From Chara braunii (taxonomy: Eukaryota > Streptophyta > Charophyceae > Charales > Characeae), in contig BFEA01000151.1 in NCBI GenBank assembly GCA_003427395.1, forward strand, positions 851,440-876,313: DNA of 24,874 bases. Reading direction: 5' to 3'. Positions 1 to 8,900 of this stretch are shown here, piece by piece (the first letter of the stretch is position 1; the number at the start of each line of letters is the position of its first letter). Made by a program: the position numbers and the translations under genes. The notes under the pieces were generated by a model. That model worked only from the letters and a program-made list of their open reading frames with translations. It had not been told where the DNA came from and did no database searches.

Positions 1-30
1 GGTCTTGGATAGGTGATGCGATGCTAGTGG

Positions 31-335
31 CTCTCGCAAAAAAATATAGCGGCTAGGGGTCCGGGCGACGCCGCCTTACCCCAAGGATGCCGCCGGGGCT
101 GCCTAGAGCCGCTATGCTTAGTGAAAAGGTGCGTGGCCCAATGGATGGCGCTTGGCCTGCGCACGATAAGAAGATGAGACTTCAATGAACTCTCTGGACT
201 GCTTGTGTATTGGAAGGAGCAATTGCCTGGTCAGACTTAACCGAATCGAGAAAACGCCACGAGTGCCCTAAGAGCTACCATCTTGACGCGAGAGCGGAAC
301 TACATCCCCCAATGTAAAGCCCTCTCGCAAAAAAA
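31..335 (+). repeat. Direct 14-mer repeat CTCTCGCAAAAAAA (31-44 and 322-335)
   Basis: The same 14 bases occur at 31-44 and 322-335, 291 bp apart. A partial match, CTCTCGCAG, appears after the splice-acceptor-like tract at 13690. The copies bracket most of the leader. They could be chance A-rich matches, short insertion scars or a conserved leader motif. Confidence 0.4.
46..115. repeat. Inverted repeat, 9-bp perfect stem plus 3 bp
   Basis: ATAGCGGCT at 46-54 is the exact reverse complement of AGCCGCTAT at 107-115. AGG at 55-57 can pair with CCT at 102-104 if AG at 105-106 bulges out. The enclosed sequence is very GC-rich and has further short complementary GCC/GGC runs, so a compact 70-nt fold is likely in RNA. 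The role is unknown; a leader structure near a primer-binding or packaging site is one possibility. Confidence 0.6.
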
Positions 336-359
336 CCCATCCCCATCCATTTCATAGCA

Positions 360-1110
360 CTAGGTGGGGGTGCCTCTGGGACGAACGACCCGCGTCCTGG
401 GCGTGAGCGTGGGCGGGTCGAGCCAAATGAGACCCGCAGTGGGGTCGACCGAGGCTCGAAAGTGTACACCGTTAGGAATTGAGACATTTATGTGGGTAGA
501 AACGAGTTGGGATTCAATGGAAGGTTGGCATAGTGTGAGAGTCATCCCTTAGCGGCCTACCTGTCTCTGGCATGATTACGAATCGAGCCTCGATCAAAGA
601 GAGAAAAAATATCTACTACTCCTTACTGAGAAGGCAAAGTGACACTTGATGTCCGGAACCGAGAAGGTTCATGGCGGGACACAATAGAAACTATAAAGGA
701 AATGCTTCGGGCCAAAGACCTTGATCTTCCCATCCGATACATCAAGAATCTCTCTCCCTGAAGTGCTTAACGATCAAGCAAGAGTGAAGTTGGCCGCAAA
801 AGCCGTACTAAGGGAACCTAATGGAGGATAGGACTTCTCCACTCCTCATATGATTACTGTTTGTACTTAAAGATGGGGCCTGAACTAGCTAAAAGTGACT
901 TTGACAACATTTTATCCATCATAGAAGCATATGCCCGAACTTACTTTATGGTGGAAAGATTTAGGTATTGGGAGGAACTGAAAGAAGAAGTACGCTCCGG
1001 GGTTTGCATAGATGGTTTTCCAGACATGTTTGGCTTGGCCTATAACTTCTGGTTTGGGGGAATGGGTAACGGTAAGTGAAAATAGAAGAAGAAGAAAGAT
1101 GGGTTGTATC
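360..1110 (+). pseudogene. ORFx copy 1, decayed upstream ORF of the retroelement
   Basis: Function unknown and no family recognised. Reading frames here match, segment by segment and in the same order, the better-preserved ORFx copy 2 at 1396-2193. The shared anchors are an EtFMwVE-type motif near 480-505, SLDQ near 590, SW followed by an Ile/Leu-rich stretch near 680-730, a PNGG motif near 820 and LYLKMGPEL from 861. From 858 to about 1055 roughly half of 65 residues are identical to copy 2. The copy is broken by stops near 757 and 828 and by several frameshifts; its tail continues in another frame (motif EWVTVSEN) after about 1057. It ends next to a GTAAGT donor at 1072. Divergence at this depth with conserved protein motifs implies both copies once encoded protein. 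It could instead be the remains of a second, nested element. Confidence 0.6.
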
Positions 1111-1395
1111 CTAAGAATAGTAGGGAAGAGCATTGGGGTAAGAGGAAGAATATGAGGAGCAAAAGGAGAAAAAGAGGAAGTTGAAGGGGAGCATTGTTGA
1201 TCTTAAGGACGATAAAGGGGAAGTGGACGAACTAGAAAGGGAAAATGAGAAAATATAAAAGAGGTAGGGAAACCTTAGGTTAAAAAACACTCATATCTCG
1301 AGCAGGCTTAAGACAGGACAAAGGTGTGTCGCCGTTAATATAGGACTTACATATAAGTATTGTGTGCTTCTTGTCTCTTCTTTTGCATCACTCAG
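1072..1395 (+). other. Candidate intron between the two ORFx copies
   Basis: The donor reads ACG|GTAAGT at 1072, a strong consensus. The acceptor is a pyrimidine-rich stretch ending CACTCAG at 1395. The length is 324 nt, a multiple of three. The tail frame of copy 1 (TGG GTA ACG) and the copy 2 frame from 1396 are the same frame, so removal would join the two copies in phase 0. The interior is purine-rich with several stops. No transcript evidence is available from sequence alone. Confidence 0.4.
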
Positions 1396-2193
1396 GCCAT
1401 CGAAGATCGCCCAAAGATGTTGTATGTCAATCAGGGATTCGGGGTTGAAGTCCCCGTTCGTACGCCACAAGGGTTGAGAATGTCTCTACCTAGAGGCCTG
1501 AGTGAAAGGGAGGAGGAGATCACCGCATGGTGGGGCACCTCAATCAGGCCTGAAGCGTTTATGAGGGTTGAAATTGGGCACACTCTCGATCAAAAAAGTA
1601 TAATAGTACGAGCGACATTGTATCTTTCATCACATCTGTGGAGGATGCATGGAGTAGACCTGGCGGTAGGGCACAGTCAGCCTCTATCATGATATGTCCT
1701 AATCACTGGGACGATCCTCGAAGCAAAAATCAGAGAGACAAGCTGGGGGGAGTTCAGGCTGGTAATACCAATGCTAGAAGCGAGGTGGGCATCAAATTTC
1801 GCTTACCCCACCGATTATATAATAGCTACTCTTCCAGACTTCATCGTTGATGAAGTCTTCAATGAACACGTAAACGTAGAACAAGCGACTTTGACGGCCC
1901 TAGCAGCTCCTCAAGGAGGGTGTGAATTTTTCACACCTCAGACCCTCTACTGCCTGTATTTGGAGATGGGACCGGAATTGGTTAGAAGAGATTTCGAGGA
2001 GATTCTATCAACGGTTAATGTTTATGTCCGGGTTCATTTCATGGAACCAAGACAGACATATTGGAAGAAGCTTAAGGCAGAGCTAAAAATCAAGGCATGT
2101 GTTGATGGTATCCCGATAATGTTTGAGATGGTGTATGAGTCCTGGACAGGCGATTGGGTGTCCGTTGAAAAGATTGGACGAATGGAATGGTAG
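1396..2193 (+). pseudogene. ORFx copy 2, upstream ORF of the retroelement with one internal TGA
   Basis: Function unknown. One reading frame runs from the acceptor-like site at 1395 to a TAG at 2191, interrupted only by TGA at 1690-1692. From the first ATG at 1417 it would encode about 258 residues. Visible features are a basic and acidic mixed N-terminal half (GLSEREEE and EAFMRVE motifs), a hydrophobic middle (ATLPDFIVDEVFN), and the most conserved block after 1950 (LYLEMGPEL, DFEEILS, a Cys-Val-Asp-Gly motif, ending in YESW). No signal peptide, transmembrane helix or zinc-binding cluster is evident. It lies just upstream of gag on the same strand, like the extra upstream ORF of Ogre-type Ty3/gypsy elements, but I see no sequence basis to call it the same protein. 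A perfect 8-bp hairpin (GGTGTGAA, loop TTT) lies inside it at 1919-1937. Confidence 0.6.
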
Positions 2194-2496
2194 AGGGATC
2201 TGGAGGGATGACCAAAATCAACCTCGTTTTAGTCTTAAAAGTTGGACTTGGATATTTAAAGCACTGTAGGGATACTAGTCATGGACACATAAGAATAAGA
2301 AGGCTAATGAGTGTCGATTAGTGAGAAAAGGGTAGGGAATCATGAAGGATAAGTTAGAAATGTGGGTGCAGAGAGTCTTAAATAGTATATATGGGGAAAA
2401 GTTTAAAAAGGAAAAAGAATGAGGCAGCCGAAAATTAATCTGAAAACTCATCGTTTTTGTCTGTGCAAAACAAATTTACTAAGAACCGCGGGAAAA
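2194..2496 (+). other. AT-rich spacer between ORFx and gag
   Basis: The spacer is about 300 nt with stops in all frames and purine-rich runs just before the gag start. No clear splice acceptor or promoter is recognisable. It may hold the translation leader of gag. Confidence 0.4.
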
Positions 2497-4970
2497 ATGG
2501 GAGACGCAAATGGGTCAGGAGGACAAGGGTCTATAACCGCGGTCGAAATCGCACGACTACTGGATAATAGAAGTATCAGAAGGTCTCAGCTACCACGGAT
2601 AAAAATCTTTCCATTCCAAGGAGAAAGGGTATCACACTGGCTTGAACTACTGGAACAAGTTTTCAACCGATTAACACTGGCGAAAAAAATCGCTCAGTTA
2701 TTTGAATACGTTGGTGGGAATATCGCCCCGACGTTGAACAAATTGTGGCCGATGCCTAAGGAAACTGGAACAATTTCAAGAAGGAAATGCAAAGAAAGTA
2801 CAAACTGGGAGATGGGTTGTTAACAATCGACCAGCTTTATAACGTCAACAAAAGTGACTTCACCACGATAGGAGCATTTGCAACGGCTTTCAAGAAGATG
2901 GAAAAACGGGTGTCAACGCTTTCCGAGGAGATGCAATGTGTCATCTTTCTGGGAAAGTTTTGAGGACACGAAACCATGAAGTTGACCCGGGGAGGATCAC
3001 CGGGGAAAAAGACATCATGGGAGACGATAAAGAAAAATTTGGCATCTGGGGATCTGGACCAGGTTTTCCACCATCAAGTGAAGATGGAAAGGAAGAGAAG
3101 AAAGGAGATAGGTGTCGTACAAGGGGCAGACTCATTCCTAGGGGGAGTATTGAGTAGTATGGTCACTCTACTGAAAGAGTTGAAAGACAAGGTGGAGTCA
3201 GGGAAGGTAATGGCGGTCGGACAAGCAATGAACAAAAGGAGGTATGAGGAGGAAAGTGAAGGGAGTAAAGGAGAGAAGAAGCCTGAAGTAGTACCACAAT
3301 CTAAGAAGGCTCAAAAGCAGAACCAAAATCAGACACCAATGAAACAGGGTGCAAGAAGAGGACAAAATCCACAACAAACTGTGACACCAAATGTCCCAGG
3401 GGCACCAACCTCGGCACCTCCATTCGGTCCTTGGCCGGTGGTGGCTCCTATGGGAGCATGGCCTGGATACTACCCCGGGAATCAGTGGCGGGGTTTTGGT
3501 CAAATTGGGATGAACCCAAATTTGCCCGAAGTTCAAGGAACTGGGGCAGGACCATCACAAGGACAAGGAGCAAATGGGGGTCAGCCTCAACATGCTCAGC
3601 CGCCACAAGGTAACCAGTGTCAAAATCAATTTCAGGGACAAGGACATGGTCAAGGACACGGTAGAGGCATAAATGGAGGAAGAGGAAATGACCATGGCGG
3701 AAGAGGATTCGGACGACGAGGGAATAATGGACAAGGTGGGAATTGGGGACCTCAGGGAGGTGCTCAGTCCGGGAATTACAATCAAGTAAGCCTCAACCAA
3801 ATCGGACAAGGATACAACCAAGGATACAACCAAGGGTATGGTCAGGGTTATAACCATAAGTATGGCAGAGGATTTGGAAGAAGTGATGGGCAATGGAATG
3901 GTCAAGGGGCTGGACAGGGTTGGATAGACTACAACGAGTACATTTGTACACACTGCACGATAAAAGGACATACTATAAGAAGGTGTCATGTTAGAAGGAT
4001 GGATGAGCAGGACGGATTGATCACATCAAGTATCGACGGGGATGTGTTCGATAAGCGAGGAGACAAGATTGACCCAAACATCCCCGGGGGCACAAGGAAA
4101 GAGGCGATCAGAATTGCAGCGCTAGGAGCCAGCGCCCCTGCCATGTTTCGTACATGGCAGGAGAAAGAAGATCATTTTGTTTGGGTGGAAGAAGTTGATG
4201 AACTGAGTGATCAATTGAAGAAAGGAGTAAAAATAAGTGAGGGAGAAAAGGATACCCCGCTGGTTGAAATTGAGCCAAAAGAAGACAATATAGTCAGAGA
4301 ATCAGCAAGAGAAACTTTGGGGAGGATGGAAGACATGATAGATAAGATGAGAAGGTTAAATATAAGGATGATTGATATTTGCGAGGGGGTAAGGAATCTA
4401 GAGATGAAAATGCCACATGTATTCACGATGAGTCAGGGGAAGGAGGATGATGGACCAAGAACTCCTAACCCCAGAGCATTGAGAGCCACTCTGGCTGTTG
4501 GGTCAGAAGCTGCCTATTACGCTCTGGCACGAAAGCCTAAAGGAGGAAATGCGCCCAAGGAACCGACACAGGCTCCTGTACCTCCTCAAGGTGGGGCCTC
4601 TATCGAAATAGAGGAAGAAGAAGAGGAGGAACAGTTACCTAGGGAAGAAGAGGACAAACAAGCCGAGCAGAAGGCTAAAAAATGGAAGCATGATGTCAAA
4701 GGAGGAAAGGAAAAGGCAGGGGAGAAGTCAAAGAAAACGTGGAAGTACCAAACGTCAATCGAAGAAGGAGTAGACCTTGAAAACTTGGTAAACAAGCTTC
4801 TTGAGGGACATAATGAGTTGCTGGACCTGAAAGAGATTTTGGCAACAGCGCCCAAGCTCAAGGAATTAGTAAAGGCAAAACTGGACCGAAAGAGAGTAGC
4901 AACAGTGAGGTTAGGAGATCTGATTCCGAGAGAGGCCAACTGGACAGTGGCAGAAAGTAAAATGGACTGA
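2497..4970 (+). pseudogene. gag: Ty3/gypsy Gag polyprotein region (capsid-like and CCHC zinc knuckle), decayed
   Basis: Gag forms the virus-like particle and binds element RNA. The start chosen is ATG at 2497, opening MGDANG. A capsid-like N-terminal region follows, with the block FKKEMQRKYKLGDGLLT as its clearest retrotransposon Gag signature. The middle (about 3300-3930) is rich in Gln, Gly and Asn with imperfect YNQG repeats and RG-rich patches typical of nucleic-acid binding. A perfect CX2CX4HX4C zinc knuckle (CTHC, then His, then Cys) lies at 3945-3986. The C-terminal third is Glu/Lys-rich and probably coiled coil. Damage: a shift from frame 1 to frame 3 near 2730-2750, TAA at 2757, TGA at 2961, and TGA at 4968 between Gag and protease. 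The protease follows in the same frame, so an ancestral Gag-Pro fusion is likely. Confidence 0.88.
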
Positions 4971-5513
4971 AAATCTGTGGGAACCGGATCCATTGACGTC
5001 AGTATCAGAGGGAAAGGATGCCCTGGGATGGTGGACACAGGAGCAGAGATGAATATCATGAATTTTGAAACAACTGAGAAGCTAGGGTTGAAAATCGACA
5101 GGAGAGACAGTGGATACCTTAATGGGGCTAGTGGAAAGTCAGGTTACATAGGGATTGCCTTAAATGTAATCGTGAAAATAGGAAGCGTCAGGGTCTGATC
5201 CTGTTTCTACATCATGCCTACCTTGGATCTTCCTATATTACTAGGAAGGTCTTTCTTATCACGATCAGAGACCCTCATTATGAACAAGCATGATGGTACT
5301 ATGTACGTGATCCTGTGTGACCCTGCCTGTGGTAACTTCGAAGTTATCACCTGTAAAAATACAGGTCCTCATAGCTCGAAAAACCGGCTCAGCGCTGGGT
5401 CATATACCTTTGAGGAGTCTGAAAATAGGAGAAGAGAATTAGAATGGGGGTCTGACGAGAAAGAAGAGGAAGAAGAAAGTGGAGGATTAACCTTGAGTCT
5501 GGCTAACATCTGA
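4971..5513 (+). pseudogene. pol: Retropepsin-type aspartic protease of the Ty3/gypsy element
   Basis: This enzyme cleaves the Gag-Pol polyprotein. The catalytic motif is clear: VDTGAEMN, with the active-site Asp codon at 5034-5036. A downstream ILLGRSF block (about 5235-5255) is the usual C-terminal signature of retroelement proteases. The reading frame is the same as the preceding gag (frame 3). It is broken by TGA at 5196 between the catalytic half and the ILLGRSF half and ends at TGA 5511, after an acidic linker of Glu runs. The reverse transcriptase follows in another frame with only a few bases of overlap. Confidence 0.88.
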
Positions 5514-7048
5514 TCATTGGTGAACCGGAGTTTTTGACCAAACAGGAAATGGCGTTAGTAATTGACTTAATGAAGGAGAAGCATTGCGCCTATGCCTTCA
5601 ACGATGAGCAAAGAGGAAGGCTGGATGTGGACAAGATAGGGATGATCCGAATCCACACTGTCTCACATCAACCTTGGAATGTTAGAGGAGCCAGATACCC
5701 AAATCCCGATGATCAGAGAAGGGTAGTAGAGTACCTTGACGGGAAGATTGACTCTCACATGGCAGGGTTTTCTAGCGGACCTTATGCCTCACCATGGTTC
5801 TGCTTCATCAAGCCAAATGGAGTACTTAGGTGGGTACAAGACTTGCAAAGGTTGAACGCTGTAAGGGTTAGGGTTGTTGGAGGGCTCCCTAACGATGATC
5901 AACTCTCTGAAGCCTGTGCTGGACGGTCCATTATCTCGCTCATAGATTTGTACTCTGGTTACGACCAGTTCCTAGTGTATCCGGCCGATAGGCCGATAAC
6001 CGCAATGCATACTCCAAGGGGATTGATTCACATCAACATGGCACCCCAAGGATGGACGAATGCGGTAGCCATGGTACTAAGGAGTATGTTGAGAGTCATG
6101 CGGCCAATCAGCCCACAAATTACTGAGCCGTACATCGATGATCTAGTTGTGAAGGGCCCAATGATGAAGGATGAGCAATAGGTTGCACTTGGCATAGAGA
6201 AGTTTGTCTGGGATCATGTCAATGATCTCAGGAAGGTGCTTGATTTGTTACAGGAGTATAACCTTACGGCAAGTGGAGCCAAGTCTCGACACTGCATGAG
6301 AGAGGTCACTATATTGGGCTTTGTATGCAATAAGCAAGGTCGTCGTCCAGACACCAGGAAAACAAATAAGATCCTTGAATGGCCTACTTCGTTCCGAAAC
6401 GTTAGCGAAGTAAGATGTTTTCTTGGAACATGCGGATTCCGGATGATTTTTATCGAAAGGTTTGCTGCAAAGACTGAACACGTGAGGAAGCTAGTAAGAA
6501 AGAATCAGGAATGGAAATGGGGAGAGAAGCAGGAACAAGTGGTAGGAAGCTTGAAGAAGGAATTTGAGGAAGGAGGTCTTGTGTTGGGAGTCCCTGACTA
6601 TGAAGCTGTTACAGAGCGACCCTTTATCATAGAGACTGATGTTGGACCCACCGCTTTGGGAGGAGTCCTGATACAGGCAGACCTTGAGGGGAAGGAAATA
6701 CCTTTACGTTTAGAGAGTCGAACCCTCAATACTACTGAGTGGAACTACTCTCAATTCAAAAAGGAGGCTTTGGTCGTGCTGCATTGCCTGCGTATCTTTA
6801 GGCACTATCTTTATGGAAGAAGGTTTGTCCTGAGGATAGATCCAACAGCCCTTGTGTATTCCCTCAATAATTTCTCTCCCACGGATCCTACTATCGCCAG
6901 GTGACTCACGTACATCTGGATGTTTGACTTTCAATTGGAACATATCTCAGGGAACAAGAACAAGGCTGATGGGTTAAGCAGGATAGAATGGGAGAAACCT
7001 GAAGATGCCAAGGAAGAAACACCGCCAGTAGATGGATTTTCTGGATGA
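5507..7048 (+). pseudogene. pol: Reverse transcriptase and RNase H of the Ty3/gypsy element, decayed
   Basis: Copies element RNA into DNA and degrades the RNA strand. Frame 2 is open from 5507. The RT domain shows FSSGPYASPWF and DLQRLN palm motifs, DLYSGYDQF carrying the first catalytic Asp, MAPQGW, and the catalytic box YIDD at 6131-6142. TAG at 6179 interrupts it. The connection and RNase H follow from about 6236: candidate catalytic acids are Asp 6638 (ETDVG), Glu 6764 (KKEAL), Asp 6839 (LRIDP) and Asp 6968 (NKADGLSR). The Ala usual after the first RNase H Asp is Val here. TGA at 6902 truncates RNase H before its last Asp. The frame ends at 7046; an extra T in the run at 7037-7040 best explains the shift into the integrase frame, because the two frames overlap over a conserved-looking linker. 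Confidence 0.92.
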
Positions 7049-8747
7049 AGATGATATGCAGCTTCATGTGAACTCATGGGAACTGAGTGTCAATGATGGG
7101 GAAGCAATGAGAGGTAAGTCCATGTGGTACGCACCAGCAACTTTTGTAAAAATCGAAAGGTTGGTGTTGAAACCTTTCGTTGAAGAAGACCGATGGGGAG
7201 AAAGGAATAGAGAGTGGATGAAAGAGTTGGTTTTTGCAGAAAGCTACAGACTGACTGACGATCCAGTAACAATTGAGGTTGGAACGAAGCAGGTAGATCA
7301 GCACCCGCTGACAATGGGAAGAGTACACTATCTTGTCAACTCACTCCTACAAGTTCAGACTGAAAATGAAGGAGAGATAGTAAAGGCAGACGAGATAGTG
7401 TTGGGGGATGACCTCGAGTTTGATGAGAAGATGAAAGGAGAGAAGTTTGAACAAGGGAAAATCTCAGAGGATTTCCGGGAAGAAGAATATGATGGGTTCC
7501 ATCTAGAAATGAGACTTCTTCTCTCCGGGGATGAGCGAGAAAGAGATGTTAGTAAGAAGACTCTTCGTATGAGAGATCACTACATAGTGAGGGGAGGTCA
7601 TCTCTTCATCAGGGATAAAAGAGGACCTCCCAGGCGAGTCATTTGTGGAAGGAACCGACAAATCGATGTGATAGCATCACTTCATGACGGACCCGTAGGA
7701 GGCTACATGAGTTTTACCACTACCATCAAGAAAGTGACCGAACTGTACTTTTAGGAGGGTATGTATAGCATGATCCGAAAATACTGCGAGTCGTGCGTCC
7801 CTTGTCAAATCAGGTCTCCAATCAGATACAAGGAACCTCTACATCAAAGGTATATCAAGGACGTAGGGGCAATGATCCACCTGGATCTCCTGACAATGCC
7901 ATTGGGACTTGGGGGTTATAATTATATATTTGATGTCCGAGATAATCCTACGGGATTTGTTGATTGAAATGTCATCCGGACCAAGACTGGAGCAGTCTTG
8001 GCTGAATGCATCAAAGAATATTACCTCCGATATCCTTTCGTGGTGAAGTTTACAATGGACAGGGGATCTGAATTTACGTGTGGGGAAGTGAAGGAGTTGT
8101 TGGACGATCTTGGAGTTATTGCTAAGTATACGACCAGGGCGCATCATCAAGCAAACACACCAGTTGAAAGGGGACATAGAACTATCACTAACTTGCTGGC
8201 GAAGTGGACAGTTGGGAAGCCAAACCTGTGGCCGAAGTTCCTACGGATAGTGTTCTTTGTCGAGAACATCACGGTCAAAAGAACCACAGGTTATGCTCCT
8301 GCGACTTTGTGGTATGGAAGGCATGCCACGTTTCCGATAGAGAGTTTCTTGAAAACGTGGCGAAGACAGGATCTTGAGAACGATATGCCTCTGGAAGAGT
8401 TGTTTGACATCAGGGCTAGGTAAGTCAGTATCACTGAAGAGAGGATACAGGAAGCAGTGGAGAGAGTGGCTGACAGTCGTGAGAAGGACAAAGAAAGGTG
8501 GGATAGATGTCCGCGCGTACGGGAAGAACCATTAGAGATCGGAGATATAGTACTGTTGTACGATTCCTCACTCGAAAAGCAATGGTCAAGGAAGTTGGAC
8601 AAGAGGTGGTTGAGACCCTTCAGAGTCAGACGCAGAGGAAATCATGGAACCTATGAGCTTGAAGAGATGGATCGAACACCAAGAAAAGATTGGATTTCAG
8701 GATTTAGGCCGAAGAAGTTCAAAATGAGACAAGAGGTGAGTCGATGA
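7032..8747 (+). pseudogene. pol: Integrase of the Ty3/gypsy element, decayed
   Basis: Inserts element DNA into the chromosome. All parts are in frame 3. After an acidic linker, the N-terminal zinc finger has His at 7683, then a Tyr at 7704 where the second zinc ligand His is expected (GGY instead of GGH), and Cys codons at 7785, 7794 and 7803. The catalytic core is D,D-35-E: Asp 7884 (HLDLL), Asp 8058 (MDRGSEF) and Glu 8166 (PVERGHR), with exactly 35 residues between the last two. The C-terminal part (about 8550-8730) resembles the GPY/F module (KRWLRPFRV, then GTYELEE). No chromodomain is seen. In-frame stops are TAG 7752, TGA 7965 and TAA 8421. The stop at 8745 lies inside a candidate intron. 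Confidence 0.92.
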
Positions 8748-8876
8748 AAGATGAAATGAAAAAGTTGATGATCTTGTAAGACCTTTGTCATGGCATTTCC
8801 CTTGCAAATATTCTATTGTTAACCAGCTGCTGACTCTTCCTTTTACCTGTCACTCCCTTTCTTTTTCTGTGTGCAG
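8736..8876 (+). other. Candidate intron overlapping the integrase stop codon
   Basis: The donor GAG|GTGAGT lies at 8736, within the last codons of integrase. The acceptor is a long pyrimidine tract ending TGTGTGCAG at 8876, with a possible branch site CTGAC near 8830. The length is 141 nt, a multiple of three, so the integrase frame and the frame of ORF3 (ATG 8901) are joined in phase. After splicing, one TGA at 8880 would still separate them in this copy. The acceptor could equally be used from a donor in the 5' leader to make a subgenomic mRNA for ORF3. Confidence 0.5.
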
Positions 8877-8900
8877 GTGTGACCCAGGAAGCAGGCAGCC

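Larger units (their letters stand above)
1..359. other. 5' leader or unassigned DNA without a gene
   Basis: No convincing coding sequence is visible here. The stretch lies upstream of the first ORFx copy and is probably the untranslated leader of the retroelement that follows. I found no match between this stretch and the putative 3' LTR near 12180-13560, so the 5' LTR is either outside the window or lost. It contains a strong inverted repeat and a 14-base direct repeat, listed separately. Confidence 0.4.

Noticed and set aside
364-552. Independent small gene in the leader (62 codons)
   Set aside because: Its residues match the first part of ORFx copy 2, so it is a fragment of the decayed copy 1 rather than a separate gene.
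5504-5515. Programmed -1 frameshift between protease and reverse transcriptase
   Set aside because: The frames overlap by only a few bases and no slippery heptamer is present. Other shifts in the element are clearly mutational.
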